Source: Halobellus limi (GTDB lineage Archaea; Halobacteriota; Halobacteria; Halobacteriales; Haloferacaceae). Taken from it: a stretch of DNA of 64,000 nucleotides. Where the stretch lies: NCBI RefSeq assembly GCF_004799685.1, contig NZ_CP031311.1, positions 496,001-560,000 on the forward strand. Reading direction: 5' to 3'. The position numbers were made by a program, and so were the translations under genes. Position 1 is the stretch's first letter; the number at the start of each line of letters is the position of its first letter. This document shows positions 35,893-46,169 of this stretch, in pieces. A model generated the notes under the pieces. That model saw only the letters and a program-made list of their open reading frames with translations. It was not told the origin of the DNA and did no database searches.

Positions 35893-37662
35893 TTACCGAT
35901 CGAGCACCGCCGCCGCGAGTTTCCGCTGGGCCGCGCGGAGGTGCTGGTGGAACGTCGACCGACAGACGCCCATCGAGTCGGCGATCTCCTCGCCGTCGGT
36001 CTCGTGTGGCCACTCGAAGTACCCCGCCGTGTGCGCGCGGACCAGCGCCGCGCGCTGTCGCTCCGTCAGCCTTGATTCGAGTTCTGCGACGAACCCCTGG
36101 TGGGTTTCCTCGCGCCGCTCCCGCCGGCGGTAGCCGACGAGTTCCGCGTTCTCGAACCGGTCTCTCGCCGCCTCGCTCAGCGACTGGGCGAGGGCCTCGC
36201 GTCCGACCTCGACGGTCACGCGGGCGGCCTCCGAGTCGACCTGCCAGTCGCGCAACTCCCCGCTGTGGTCTCTGAGCAGATCGCGTAGCGACGCGTTACC
36301 GATCGACAGCTCGGCGACCGGCGCGTCCGCGTCCCCGCCGAGCACGCCGTGGACGGTCACGCCCGCCGCGTCGGCGGCTTCGCGCAGCGCGGCCGCGTCG
36401 AGGCCGTCGGCGTCGACGACCTCGAACAGCAGCGACGGTCCCTCGCGGTCGCCGACGCTGCCGGCGTACTGGAGCCGACCCCCCAGTGCCGAGGCCAACT
36501 CCACCAGCGGGTGCGTCCCGAGCGCGAACCGGACTTCGACGACCTCCTCGCCCTGCAGGGTCCGCTGGCTCTCGATCGCGTTGATGCCGACGGCGACCGT
36601 CCGCCCGAGGGCCGTCAGGACCGCGCGCTCGTAGCTGTGGAACTCGTCGTTCCGAACGTACACGGCGATGGCGCCGTACGCCGCCTCCCCGTGGTGTAAC
36701 GGGACCCCCGCGACCGCCGTCGATTCCGCCGACTTCCCCGGTTCGATCGGTTCGATGTGGACGTACCGGTCCTCGAGCGCCTCGGTGATCGCCGTCTCGA
36801 CGGCGCCGACGTCGGGTTCCCCCTCGGCGGATCGGTCCCCGCCCGACGCTCGGAGTTGCACGCTCTCGCCGGGATCGCGCTCGCCGGCCTCGCCTTCGGG
36901 CGGCCGACGACCCTCGTCGGACTGCGTGAGAACCCCCTCGTCCCGCGTGGGAATCCCCTCGGCGACCCGGGGGACGACCGCGTCGGCGGCGGGGTCGTAC
37001 CGACCGATCCACGCGCCCACGTATGTGTCCGCGATGCTCCGGACGACCTCGCGTTCGAGCGCCGCCCGCGACGACGCCCGGGTGACGGCTTCGGTGACGT
37101 CGGCGACCACGCCGTCGAGTCGGTCCAGGAGGCGTTCCTGGGCGATCCGCTCGCGCTCGATCCGGGACGCCCGCTCGGCGGCCGCCCGCTCGGCCCGCTT
37201 GCGGCGCGTGACGTCCTGCTGGAAACCGACGTAGTAGGCGACGTCACCGGAGTCGTCCCGCAGCGGCGCGAGCGTCACCTCGTTCCAGAACACCTCTCCG
37301 CTCCGCCGGTAGTTCCGAATTTCGACGGTCGTGGCCCGCTCCTCCTCGATCGCGGCGCGCATCCGTCCGACGGGCTTCTCGCGGGTCACCTCTCCCTGCA
37401 GGAACCGGCAGTTCCGCCCGACCGCGTACGCCGGCGGGTAGCCGGTGATCCGCTCGAAGGCGGCGTTCGCGTAGATCAACGGCATGTCCGGCTTCCTCGC
37501 GTCCGCGATGGTGATCCCGACCGGCGCTTCGTCCATCGTGCGCGTCTTCAACGACTCGTCGACCGCATCGGTGCTGGCCGACTTGGCCGCCGCCGCGACG
37601 CCGTCTCCGCGCTGTCTCACCGCCGATCTCGTTCGAACGCCCGGATCCGCCCCCCGTGTCAT
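35893..37662 (-). CDS. bat: Bacterio-opsin activator Bat (LOV/PAS, GAF, HTH_10)
   Basis: A 589-residue regulator. Residues 45-155 are a PAS domain of LOV type with GRNCRFLQG, whose Cys85 is the residue that forms a flavin adduct in LOV photoreceptors. A linker helix and GAF domain (about 185-370) follow, then a bacterioopsin-activator domain and a C-terminal HTH_10 (about 530-585, DGEEIADSMGVCRSTFHQHL). It drives bop and related genes under low oxygen and light in Halobacterium. It lies 87 bases upstream of bop and 159 bases after atpB. Confidence 0.93.
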   Translation of the reverse strand: MTRGADPGVRTRSAVRQRGDGVAAAAKSASTDAVDESLKTRTMDEAPVGITIADARKPDMPLIYANAAFERITGYPPAYAVGRNCRFLQGEVTREKPVGRMRAAIEEERATTVEIRNYRRSGEVFWNEVTLAPLRDDSGDVAYYVGFQQDVTRRKRAERAAAERASRIERERIAQERLLDRLDGVVADVTEAVTRASSRAALEREVVRSIADTYVGAWIGRYDPAADAVVPRVAEGIPTRDEGVLTQSDEGRRPPEGEAGERDPGESVQLRASGGDRSAEGEPDVGAVETAITEALEDRYVHIEPIEPGKSAESTAVAGVPLHHGEAAYGAIAVYVRNDEFHSYERAVLTALGRTVAVGINAIESQRTLQGEEVVEVRFALGTHPLVELASALGGRLQYAGSVGDREGPSLLFEVVDADGLDAAALREAADAAGVTVHGVLGGDADAPVAELSIGNASLRDLLRDHSGELRDWQVDSEAARVTVEVGREALAQSLSEAARDRFENAELVGYRRRERREETHQGFVAELESRLTERQRAALVRAHTAGYFEWPHETDGEEIADSMGVCRSTFHQHLRAAQRKLAAAVLDR

Positions 37663-37821
37663 ACGTACGCAACCGACCGGAGGAACAAAACGCGTGTGGC
37701 CGATCCGGGGGGTGCCACACCCTGCGTGAGGGGAGCGAGACGGTCGACCCCTTCCCGCGGATCGGCCGTGTCGCCACTCGCCGAATCGGCTCGTGAAAAG
37801 GTCGCAGTCGGCGTCGGCCGA

Positions 37822-39255
37822 TCAGTCGGCCGTCGCTTCCGTCTCGGTTTCGTCGGCGTCGGCGGAGACGTCCTCGCGGTAGTACTTCTCGATGAACTCC
37901 TCGTCGACGCGGTTGAGCTCCTCCGTCGGCAGCATCGACAGGAGGTCCCAGCCGATCTCGAGGGTCTCTTCGAGGTCGCGGTTCGTGTCGAAGCCCTGGT
38001 CGATGAACTCCTCTTCGAACCGGTCGGCGAAGTCGAGGTACTTGTTGTCGCGCTCGGAGAGCGCCTCGCGACCGACGATGTTCACGAGGTCGCGCAGGTC
38101 CTCGCCCTCCGCGTACGCCGCGTACATCTGGTCGGAGACGTCGGCGTGGTCCTCGCGGGTGAGGCCCTCGCCGATGCCGTCGTCCATCAGCCGAGACAGG
38201 CTGGGAAGGACGTTCACCGGGGGCTGTAGCCCCTGGCTGTTGAGGTCGGGGTCGACGTAGATCTGCCCCTCGGTGATGTAACCGGTCAGGTCGGGGATCG
38301 GGTGGGTGTCGTCGTCGCCGGGCATCGTGAGGATCGGGATCTGCGTGACCGATCCCTCGCGACCCTCGATTCGGCCGGCGCGCTCGTAGAGCTGCGCCAG
38401 GTCGGTGTACATGTATCCGGGGTAGCCGCGTCGGCCCGGGACCTCCTCGCGGGCGGCCCCGATCTCGCGGAGCGCCTCGCAGTAGTTGGTCATGTCCGTC
38501 AGGATGACGAGGACGTGGTAGTCCTTCTCGAACGCCAGGTACTCCGCGGTCGTGAGCACCATCCGCGGGGTGACTGTCCGCTCGACTGCGGGGTCGTCCG
38601 CGAGGTTCATGAAGACCACCGAGCGCTCCAGCGCGCCGGTGCGCTCGAAGTCCTCCATGAACTCGTTGGCCTCCTCGGCGGTGATCCCCATCGCGCCGAA
38701 GATGACCGCGAACTCGGAGCCTTCGTCGTCGTCTCCTTCTTCCTCCTCGGGGACGGACGCCTGGCGGGCGATCTGCATCGCCAGTTCGCTGTGGGGCTGG
38801 CCCGAACTCGAGAAGATCGGGAGCTTCTGGCCCCGGACAAGGGTGTTCATCCCGTCGATGGCCGACACCCCGGTCTCGATGAACTCCTCGGGGTACTCCC
38901 GGGAGTAGGGGTTGATCGCCGCGCCGACGATGTCCTGTCGCTCCTCGGGGACGATGTCCGGACCGCCGTCGATCGGCCGGCCGGAGCCGTCGAGCACCCG
39001 CCCGAGCAGATCCTCGGTGACGGGCATCTTCATCGTCTCGCCGAGGAAGCGGACTGATGCGTTCTTGTCGATGCCGCTGGTGCCCTCGAACACCTGGATG
39101 GCGACGACGCCGTCCGAGGATTCGAGCACCTGCCCGCGCAGCGTCTCGCCCTGTGCCGTCTCGATCTCGACGATCTCGTCGTAGCCGATGGCCTCGTCGA
39201 CCTCGGCGAACACCAGCGGACCGCTGATCTCGGTGATGGTTTGGTACTCTTTCAT
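37822..39255 (-). CDS. atpB: A-type ATP synthase subunit B
   Basis: A 477-residue non-catalytic nucleotide-binding subunit of the A1 head. It shows [18 protein letters not shown], the [12 protein letters not shown] segment in place of a Walker A, and the [21 protein letters not shown] and [18 protein letters not shown] regions. An acidic insert ([12 protein letters not shown]) and acidic tail suit a halophile. Its start is one base after the atpA stop. It is the last gene before the rhodopsin insert. Confidence 0.96.
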   Translation of the reverse strand: MKEYQTITEISGPLVFAEVDEAIGYDEIVEIETAQGETLRGQVLESSDGVVAIQVFEGTSGIDKNASVRFLGETMKMPVTEDLLGRVLDGSGRPIDGGPDIVPEERQDIVGAAINPYSREYPEEFIETGVSAIDGMNTLVRGQKLPIFSSSGQPHSELAMQIARQASVPEEEEGDDDEGSEFAVIFGAMGITAEEANEFMEDFERTGALERSVVFMNLADDPAVERTVTPRMVLTTAEYLAFEKDYHVLVILTDMTNYCEALREIGAAREEVPGRRGYPGYMYTDLAQLYERAGRIEGREGSVTQIPILTMPGDDDTHPIPDLTGYITEGQIYVDPDLNSQGLQPPVNVLPSLSRLMDDGIGEGLTREDHADVSDQMYAAYAEGEDLRDLVNIVGREALSERDNKYLDFADRFEEEFIDQGFDTNRDLEETLEIGWDLLSMLPTEELNRVDEEFIEKYYREDVSADADETETEATAD

Positions 39256-39256
39256 G

Positions 39257-41026
39257 TTAGTAGAGACTCCGGAGCTCTTCTGTGATCTCCGATTTGAGTT
39301 CGTCGACGTACTCCTCGTAGTCCTCCTGGACGCCGATCCGGTTGATCTTCGGCGCGGAGTCGATGTCGATGATCTCCTCGATCGGGACGCCGGCCTCGAG
39401 CGCGTCGAACGCCTCGTCGTTGAACGTCTCGATCGTCGTCAGCATCAGGTACGTCTTCTCCGGCGGACAGTAGGTGTCGACCGGGTGGAACGCGTTCTGC
39501 TGGAGGTACGCCTCGCGCAGGTACCGCGCGACTTCGAGGGTCAGCTGCTGGTCCTCGGGCAGCGCGTCCTTGCCGACGAGCTGTACGATCTCTTGCAACT
39601 CCGTCTCCTCGTCGAGGACGTCGACCGCCCACTGGCGCTTCTCCGGCCAGTCGTCGGCGACCTCCTCTTGGAACCACGGATCGAGCTGATCCTTGTAGAG
39701 GGAGTACGACTCGTTCCAGTTGATCGAGGGGAAGTGCCGACGTTCCGCGAGGTCGGCGTCGAGCGCCCAGAACGTCTTCACGATGCGCAGCGTGTTCTGG
39801 GTGACCGGCTCCGAGAAGTCGCCGCCGGGCGGGCTGACCGCACCGATCGCGGAGACGGAACCCTCGCTGCCGTTGATGTTCTCGAAGTAACCGGCGCGCT
39901 CGTAGAACTGCGAGAGCCGCGCGGCGAGGTAGGCGGGGTAGCCCTCCTCGCCGGGCATCTCCTCCAGCCGGGAGGAGATCTCGCGCATCGCTTCGGCCCA
40001 CCGCGAGGTGGAGTCGGCCATCAGCGCGACGTCGTATCCCATGTCGCGGTAGAACTCCGCGATGGTGATCCCCGTGTAGACGCAGGACTCGCGCGCGGCG
40101 ACGGGCATGTTCGACGTGTTCGCGATGAGCGACGTCCGGGCCATGAGCGGGTTCCCGGTCGCGGGGTCTTCGAGCTCCGGGAAGTCGTCGATGACCTCGG
40201 TCATCTCGTTGCCGCGCTCGCCGCAGCCGACGTAGATGATGATGTCGGCGTCGGCGTACTTCGCGAGCTGGTGCTGGGTGACCGTCTTCCCGGAGCCGAA
40301 CGGCCCCGGAATCGCGGCCGTCCCGCCCTTCGCGATCGGGAACAGGCCGTCGAGGATCCGCTGCCCCGAGACGAGCGGCGTCCGCGGGGTCTTCTTCTCG
40401 ACGGTGGGACGGGCCTCACGGACCGGCCACTCCTGTCGCATCTGGATCTCGACGCCGGTGTCGAGCTCGGCGACCGTGTCCTCGACGGTGAACGAGCCGG
40501 ACTTGACGTCGACGACCTCCGCGGTCTCGCCCTCCTCGAGGGCGTCCGGCGGCACCATCACCTTGTGGTCGATGGTGATCGTCTCCTCGACGACGCCGAC
40601 GACGTCGCCGCGGCCGACCTCGTCGCCCTCCTCGACGGTGGGCTCGAACTCCCACTGCTTGTCGAGTTCGATCCCCGGGGCGTCGACGCCGCGGTCGAGG
40701 TAGGGGCTGCCCATCTTGTCCTCGAGGACGTCCAGCGGACGCTGGACGCCGTCGTAGATGGTGTCTAAAAGCCCCGGACCGAGGTCGACGCTCAGCGGCT
40801 CGCCGGTGTTCTCGACGGGCTCCCCGGGGCTGATCCCCGAGGTCTCTTCGTACACTTGAATCGTCGTCGTGTCGCCTTCGATCTCGATGACTTCGCCCAT
40901 CAGACCCTCGTCGCCCACGTAGACGACGTCGTTCATTCGGGCGTCGAGATCGCGGGCGACCACGACGGGTCCACTCACGCTCGCGATGATGCCGTCCTCG
41001 CGGACGGTCTGTGCTGTCTGACTCAT
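39257..41026 (-). CDS. atpA: A-type ATP synthase catalytic subunit A
   Basis: A 589-residue catalytic subunit that makes ATP. Walker A GPFGSGKT (241-248), the Walker [14 protein letters not shown], and the [19 protein letters not shown] motif are present. The A-type non-homologous region (about 115-200) is seen. No intein is inserted, unlike several archaeal atpA genes. Confidence 0.97.
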   Translation of the reverse strand: MSQTAQTVREDGIIASVSGPVVVARDLDARMNDVVYVGDEGLMGEVIEIEGDTTTIQVYEETSGISPGEPVENTGEPLSVDLGPGLLDTIYDGVQRPLDVLEDKMGSPYLDRGVDAPGIELDKQWEFEPTVEEGDEVGRGDVVGVVEETITIDHKVMVPPDALEEGETAEVVDVKSGSFTVEDTVAELDTGVEIQMRQEWPVREARPTVEKKTPRTPLVSGQRILDGLFPIAKGGTAAIPGPFGSGKTVTQHQLAKYADADIIIYVGCGERGNEMTEVIDDFPELEDPATGNPLMARTSLIANTSNMPVAARESCVYTGITIAEFYRDMGYDVALMADSTSRWAEAMREISSRLEEMPGEEGYPAYLAARLSQFYERAGYFENINGSEGSVSAIGAVSPPGGDFSEPVTQNTLRIVKTFWALDADLAERRHFPSINWNESYSLYKDQLDPWFQEEVADDWPEKRQWAVDVLDEETELQEIVQLVGKDALPEDQQLTLEVARYLREAYLQQNAFHPVDTYCPPEKTYLMLTTIETFNDEAFDALEAGVPIEEIIDIDSAPKINRIGVQEDYEEYVDELKSEITEELRSLY

Positions 41027-41029
41027 GTA

Positions 41030-41356
41030 TTAGTTGTCCTCCTCCATCAGGTCGATTCCGATGGCTCGCTTGATCTGGTCGCGGAGGCCGCCCGCGCCCG
41101 CGCCGCCGCCGAGCGTGACCAGCGTCGGTTCGATGCTGGTCTCGACGGCCTCGCGGACCGATCGCGAGAGGTGATCGAGGTCGTCGTCGTGCATCACCAC
41201 GATGCCGACGTCGTCGTCTTCGAGCACCTCCGTGACGGCCTCGTCGAGCTGTTCGTCCTTGTCCTCGTCGGCGACGGTCTCGAACTTCCGGACGCCCGCG
41301 AGGCGGAACCCGGTGGTGAAGTCCGAACTGCCGACGACGGCGATTTCCTGGCTCAT
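41030..41356 (-). CDS. atpF: A-type ATP synthase subunit F
   Basis: A 108-residue central-stalk subunit with a CheY-like fold: AVVGSSDFTTGFRLAGVR, DDDVGIVVMHDDDL, and the C-terminal helix LRDQIKRAIGIDLMEEDN. It overlaps atpC by four bases at its start and lies three bases before atpA. Confidence 0.94.
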   Translation of the reverse strand: MSQEIAVVGSSDFTTGFRLAGVRKFETVADEDKDEQLDEAVTEVLEDDDVGIVVMHDDDLDHLSRSVREAVETSIEPTLVTLGGGAGAGGLRDQIKRAIGIDLMEEDN

Positions 41357-42399
41357 AGGATCACCAGCTCCTGTTCGATCTGCTCCTCGGAGAGCCCCGC
41401 CTCGCGCCCCCGGGCGATCGCCCGGATGTTGTCGACCTCGCGCTCCTTCGCGAGGATGTACGACGCGATCGGGGTGATCGAGAGCGGGAACACGTGTCCG
41501 AGCGCGTCCGTGTACTCCAAGAGCGCGATGTCGAGCGCGCGCTCGAAGTTGATGAGGCTCTCCGCGGACTCGAGTTCGTCGAGCGCGGCCGAGAGGTCGT
41601 CGCCGTACTTCGACTCCCGGATCTTCTCGACGAGTTCGTCGCGGTTCTGCGCCAGCGTCGCCAGTTCGCTCGCCGAGAACAGCGACCCGCCGTCGATGTA
41701 GTACTCGGCGGGGTCGATGTCCGCGCCGCTCTGTGCGAGCCGCAGCGCGTTCCGGGCGTTCCGGAAGTCGATCTCGGCCTCCAGGAACTCGCGGTACTGC
41801 TGGGTGGCCTCGTCGACGACGAGGTCCTCCAGCAGGTGCTCGTAGTACGTCCTGTCGATGGCGTTCTCCAGGGGAACGAGCACGCTGGTGTCCTCGTAGT
41901 CGCCGTAGGCGTCCGCCAGACCGGGGCCGAAGATCGTCCCCGAGAGGCGGTCGACGACGTCCTCGATGCTCGGCGCGTCGAGTAGCTGATCGACCAGTTC
42001 CTCGTCGAACTCGCCGGCCCGAATGAGGTCGTCCGCGATCGCTTCCCGGTCGGCTCCGGAGTAGATGCCGCGGATGACCGTCTTGACGTTCCAGGCGTCG
42101 AACTTCCGGAGGTATCGCGCGATCAGATCGTAGAGGCGACCGTCGGCCCAGCGGAGGAGGTCGTCGAACTGCTTCGCGAGGTTCCGGTTGAGCGCGTACT
42201 CGATGAGGTCGACGCCGGAGTGGCGCGCACCGAGCGCGTTGATCTCGGTCTCGTAATCGGACTCCTCCATGAACCGTGCGATCTCGGCCGGCCCCATCCG
42301 AATCAGCTTTCGGTACTCCTCGTCCCCGTACAGGGCGCTTCGACGCGCCCGGACGCGGGCTGTCACGTACTCGGGATTGGAACCGCCGGCGCTACTCAT
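41353..42399 (-). CDS. atpC: A-type ATP synthase subunit C
   Basis: A 348-residue V-ATPase d-subunit-like protein that connects the central stalk to the K ring. An all-helical protein with YVTARVRARRSALYGDEEY at the N-terminus, the KFDAWNVKTVIRGIYSG motif, and a C-terminal FPLSITPIASYILAKEREV segment. Overlaps its neighbours by four bases on each side, which shows tight coupling. Confidence 0.95.
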   Translation of the reverse strand: MSSAGGSNPEYVTARVRARRSALYGDEEYRKLIRMGPAEIARFMEESDYETEINALGARHSGVDLIEYALNRNLAKQFDDLLRWADGRLYDLIARYLRKFDAWNVKTVIRGIYSGADREAIADDLIRAGEFDEELVDQLLDAPSIEDVVDRLSGTIFGPGLADAYGDYEDTSVLVPLENAIDRTYYEHLLEDLVVDEATQQYREFLEAEIDFRNARNALRLAQSGADIDPAEYYIDGGSLFSASELATLAQNRDELVEKIRESKYGDDLSAALDELESAESLINFERALDIALLEYTDALGHVFPLSITPIASYILAKEREVDNIRAIARGREAGLSEEQIEQELVIL

Positions 42400-42977
42400 T
42401 GGTCGAACAGTCTCTCGCTCACGTCCTTGAGGTTGTCCTCCCAGACGCCCTCAAGCACGGAGTCGAAGGTGTTGTTCACTCGAACCCGGGAGTCTTCTCC
42501 CTCGACGACGACGCCGCCGAGACAGTCGTACTCGCCGGCGTACTCGAAGCCGTCGTACTCCGCACAGAGGGATTCGAGCAGGTCGGCGTCGTCGGCGCGA
42601 CCGTACACCGACACCGACTCGTCCTCGTCGAACTCCGACGTCGCGTCCTCGAGGAGGGCGCTCGTCAGCTCCTCGCGCTTCTCCGCGGGGAGGTCGACGA
42701 GTTCCGATTCGACCCGGCTGCGGACGTCTTCGAGGACGTCGCGGCGGGCCTCGAGCCGTTCCTGTTTCGATTCGAGCTTCGCGGAGGAGAGCGCCTGCTC
42801 GCGCTCCTGGGCGATCTGGCGCTCGACGTCCTCCTCTCGCGCCTCGCGGAGTTCCTCGGCGTCTTTCTCTGCCGTCTCGACGATCTCCTCGGCGCGACGT
42901 TCGCCCTGCTCGCGAATTTCCTCCGCACGCGCGCGGGCTTCGTCTCGGATGTCTTCGACGACGTTGTCCAAACTCAT
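42396..42977 (-). CDS. atpE: A-type ATP synthase subunit E
   Basis: A 193-residue peripheral-stalk subunit: a long N-terminal coiled coil (about 1-100) that pairs with subunit H, and a globular C-terminal domain with CLGGVVVEGEDSRVRVNNTF. 25 bases after atpK. Confidence 0.94.
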   Translation of the reverse strand: MSLDNVVEDIRDEARARAEEIREQGERRAEEIVETAEKDAEELREAREEDVERQIAQEREQALSSAKLESKQERLEARRDVLEDVRSRVESELVDLPAEKREELTSALLEDATSEFDEDESVSVYGRADDADLLESLCAEYDGFEYAGEYDCLGGVVVEGEDSRVRVNNTFDSVLEGVWEDNLKDVSERLFDQ

Positions 42978-43002
42978 TGATGGAAAGGGGTCGAGGGGGC
43001 GT

Positions 43003-43242
43003 TTAGACCAGGAATACGACGACCAGCGCGAGGATGACGAGCGTCTCCGGAAGGACGGTCAGGATCAGACCGTTGACGAAGAGGCTGTTGTCTTCCGCGA
43101 TGGCGCCCATCGCGGCCGCGCCGATTCCGCGCTCGGCGTAACCCGCGCCGAATGCCGCGAGACCGACCGCGAGTGCGGCGGCGGCGGACGGTTCAAGAGC
43201 CGGGGCAGCTGCCTCAGTCTGCTGTAGGAGTGCTTCGAACAT
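43003..43242 (-). CDS. atpK: A-type ATP synthase subunit K (rotor ring)
   Basis: A 79-residue membrane subunit with two helices. The ion-binding carboxylate is Glu66 in VLPETLVIL, and no Na+-site pattern is apparent, so protons are the expected ion. The gene is separated from atpI by 225 bases, which hold possible TATA boxes on the minus strand (AGCTTTATGA at 43301-43310). An internal promoter would meet the higher need for K copies. Confidence 0.95.
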   Translation of the reverse strand: MFEALLQQTEAAAPALEPSAAAALAVGLAAFGAGYAERGIGAAAMGAIAEDNSLFVNGLILTVLPETLVILALVVVFLV

Positions 43243-43467
43243 TGTTTTAGGTGTTGACCGGATAGTCGTCTCCGAACGTGCGTAATTGAACCCACGCGTC
43301 TCATAAAGCTTCCCAAACTGACTCGCCGTATCGGGTGCGAAGCGCCCGGAACTGCCGGTATTCGTGGGATTTGAGAATCAGTACCACGGCTATCCGCGCC
43401 GATCGCGCGGTGGTCGAAGTCTCGGAACCGGCGGTGTGGCGAACGTCGAATCCGAGGCTGGTTCGCG

Positions 43468-45717
43468 TCAGTCTTCGGTCGTGAAGCGTCGCTCGTAGCC
43501 GAACGGCTCGTACTCGCGGCCGCCGCCGTCGAAGAACTTGTTGAAGAACTCGACGTACTCGAGACGCACCGCCTGCAGGCCCGCGCTCGTGACGCCGAGC
43601 GCGAGGACGAGCAGGTGCCCGAGCACGAGCACGAGCAGACCGATCAGGATCGTCGCGGCGTCGCCGTGGACGAGGCCGCCGAACATGATCTCGGTCACCT
43701 CGTAGCCGTGGTAGCTCAGGGTTTCACCCTGCCCGAGGGCCGCCACCGCATCGGCGTCCGGCATCCCGCCGAGACCGAAGTGCCAGCCGCCGTGGTCGTC
43801 GACGTACACGCCGAAGAACAGGAGGTTGACCGTGAAGGCCATCCCCGCCTTCGCGAGCAGCACCGCGGCGATCCGGGTGTACGAGAGGACGTTCACGAGC
43901 ACGTTCAGGAACTCGACGGCCTCGATCGGCTCTCCGACCGCCAGCAGGACGAAGCCGACGGCGAAGACCGCCAACCCGGCCCACCCGATCGCCGCCGAGA
44001 AGCCGCCGAAGCCGATCGGCAGGACGCCCTGCGCGGTGAAGGTGGTGTAGATGAACTCCGGCGCCGTTCCGCGGACGACGTCCGAGAAGATCCACACCCA
44101 CAGGCCGTTCATCATTAGCAGCCACGAGCCGTTCTCGTAGACCGCGTGCTTGAGGTCGTGGAGTTCGTAGTCCTCGACGAAGCCGAAGATCCACGCCACG
44201 TTGAGGTGGAAGATGCCGACGAGGATGCTCACGACGAGCCAGCCGCGGGCCCAGTCGATGCCCGCCGGCGAGAGGCCCTTCTCGATCGGGGCGTGTGCGA
44301 GGCCGACGACGCCCTCCCAGAGGTACGTCGAGATGACGTGCAGGCCGAACAGCTCGCCGTACAGGACGCCGAATATCGCGGTGAAGATCCCGGCCGCGAG
44401 CGTGACTCCACCCATGCTCCGGAAGGCCGGACGATCGGCGAAGTTGGTGTAGAGGTAGTAGCCGATCGCGGTGTAGATGATCCCGTACCCGAGGTCGCCG
44501 ATCATGAACCCGAAGAAGGCCGGGAACGTCAGGAACAGAATGACCGTCGGGTCGAACTCGTAGTAGCTCGGCCGGTTGACCGCCCGCACCAGGATCTCGA
44601 AGGGCTTGACCGCCCCCGGGTTGTCCTGGACCGTCGGCGGTTCGTCGTCGGCCATCACGACCGCGCTGCCGCCGTCGGCGCGGGCCGTCTCCGAGCCGCC
44701 GTCTGCGGCCGCGGCGGTCCCGCCGTTGCCGCCGTCCCCGCCGGAGGGGACCTCCTCGCGAACGTGGTCGGTGCCGTCCCTCGAGAACGTCGCGCGCTCT
44801 AACTCCTCGATCTCGGCGCGTTCGCCGACGGCGTCCTTGATCGCGCCCTTGAACTCGGTGTACCGCTCCGAGGGGATCCACCCCTCGGCGATGAAGGCGT
44901 TCTCCGTCGTCGCGAAGGAGAGCGGCGCCTCGGTCTTCTGGACGTCGATCGAGAGCTTCTCCTCGGCGGCGAGCAGGAAGCCGGCCGCGTCCATCTTCTC
45001 GGCCTCGAGTTCGTTCTCGACGGTCGCGAGCTTCGATTCGAGCTGCTGTTTCTCGTGTTCGAGCTCGCGCTTGTACTCGTCGGGGGTGCCCTCGGCGTCG
45101 GGGATCTCGAAGGCGGTGAAGTCGGCCCCGACGAGGGCGTCGACGAGCGCGGAGTCGTCGGCGTCGGCGGTCGGCCGCGCGAAGACGCCGAGGACGTCGT
45201 CGCCCGAGAAGATCTCGTGTGAGCGGAGGTCCTCGGAATCGATGATCGTGCGCTCGATGGCGTCGCGGTCGCCGGTCCCCACGGCGACCTGCAGCGTGTC
45301 GTAGCCGGACAGCAGATCGAGGTCGATGCCGAGATCGACGAACGGGTCGATCGCATCGATCCGGTCTTCGATCTCTCTGATGTCCTGTCTGAGGTCCTGT
45401 CGGCGGTCGTCGAGTTCGTTGACCCGCGTCCGGATCGCCTCTAACTCCTCGTCGAGCGCCTCGTCGGTGACGATGCGCGTCGGTCCGGCGTCCTCGGCGT
45501 CGACGTCGAGGATGCTCTCCAGCGAGCGGACCGTGACCAGCCGATCCGAAGACTCCTCGGCTCCCTCGACCGGATCGCCGGGCTCGAAGCCGTCCCAGGA
45601 CCCGTCGTACTCGGTGACGTGCAGGAGGTTCAGGCCGTGGGCGGTCTCGATGACCTCGTCCATCACGGCCTTCGATCCCGTCACCGAGACCTTGCTCATC
45701 TGCTCAGGTCTGAGCAT
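43468..45717 (-). CDS. atpI: A-type ATP synthase subunit I
   Basis: A 749-residue stator and proton-channel subunit (V-ATPase a homolog). Residues 1-380 are a cytoplasmic domain with coiled coils; the C-terminal half has about eight transmembrane helices including the conserved arginine in LSYTRIAAVLLAKAGMA. A Gly/Ala-rich linker (about 328-375) separates the two. Start at MLRPEQMSKV, overlapping the atpH stop by 14 bases. The much longer open frame upstream is Arg-rich and out of frame with atpH, so it is rejected. Confidence 0.95.
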   Translation of the reverse strand: MLRPEQMSKVSVTGSKAVMDEVIETAHGLNLLHVTEYDGSWDGFEPGDPVEGAEESSDRLVTVRSLESILDVDAEDAGPTRIVTDEALDEELEAIRTRVNELDDRRQDLRQDIREIEDRIDAIDPFVDLGIDLDLLSGYDTLQVAVGTGDRDAIERTIIDSEDLRSHEIFSGDDVLGVFARPTADADDSALVDALVGADFTAFEIPDAEGTPDEYKRELEHEKQQLESKLATVENELEAEKMDAAGFLLAAEEKLSIDVQKTEAPLSFATTENAFIAEGWIPSERYTEFKGAIKDAVGERAEIEELERATFSRDGTDHVREEVPSGGDGGNGGTAAAADGGSETARADGGSAVVMADDEPPTVQDNPGAVKPFEILVRAVNRPSYYEFDPTVILFLTFPAFFGFMIGDLGYGIIYTAIGYYLYTNFADRPAFRSMGGVTLAAGIFTAIFGVLYGELFGLHVISTYLWEGVVGLAHAPIEKGLSPAGIDWARGWLVVSILVGIFHLNVAWIFGFVEDYELHDLKHAVYENGSWLLMMNGLWVWIFSDVVRGTAPEFIYTTFTAQGVLPIGFGGFSAAIGWAGLAVFAVGFVLLAVGEPIEAVEFLNVLVNVLSYTRIAAVLLAKAGMAFTVNLLFFGVYVDDHGGWHFGLGGMPDADAVAALGQGETLSYHGYEVTEIMFGGLVHGDAATILIGLLVLVLGHLLVLALGVTSAGLQAVRLEYVEFFNKFFDGGGREYEPFGYERRFTTED

Positions 45718-46036
45718 GTACCGCCTCCTCGAACTGACTGATCGCGTACTCGACCGCCTCGTCGGCGTTCTCCTCGGCCGACGCGACCAGTTTCTTGCGC
45801 GCCTCCCGGCCCTCCTCGAGGAGTTCCTCCCGCTCCTCCTCGATCTCCTCGCGGGCCTCGGCGAGCCGCTCTTTCTCGTACTCGTCGGCCGCCCGTTCTG
45901 CGTCGGTGCGGATCTCCTCGGCCTCGCGTCGCGCCTCCTCGATGCGCTCGTCGCGGTCCTCCTCGGCCTCCTGTACGATGTCGTCGGCCTCGGATTCTGC
46001 CGTTTTGATCCGTTCGAGAACCTCTGGTCTCGGCAT
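45704..46036 (-). CDS. atpH: A-type ATP synthase subunit H
   Basis: A 110-residue coiled-coil peripheral-stalk subunit rich in Glu, Arg and Ala, with the IKTAESEADDIVQEAEEDRD heptad pattern. First gene of the operon. A TATA box (minus strand CACCTTATACGG, 46066-46077) is about 33 bases before the ATG of MPRPEVLERI. Confidence 0.93.
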   Translation of the reverse strand: MPRPEVLERIKTAESEADDIVQEAEEDRDERIEEARREAEEIRTDAERAADEYEKERLAEAREEIEEEREELLEEGREARKKLVASAEENADEAVEYAISQFEEAVHAQT

Positions 46037-46065
46037 ATTCGTATCACCGAAACGTTGCGCGAGCG

Positions 46066-46077
46066 CCGTATAAGGTG
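46066..46077 (-). promoter_or_regulatory. Main promoter of the ATP synthase operon
   Basis: CACCTTATACGG on the minus strand sits 30-41 bases before the atpH ATG, which gives a leaderless or very short leader. Confidence 0.6.
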
Positions 46078-46169
46078 TTTGCGGAACGCTCTCGCCAGCC
46101 GTCGACGAGCCGGGGAGCGGTGAAACCGGATCCGCAGCGTTATGATTCCCCCGTCCTAACCGCCGCGCG

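Noticed and set aside
45718-46047. N-terminal extension of atpI to give 859 residues
   Set aside because: Extension is Arg/Ser-rich and overlaps atpH in another frame; the family start MLRPEQMSKV fits the usual AtpI N-terminus.
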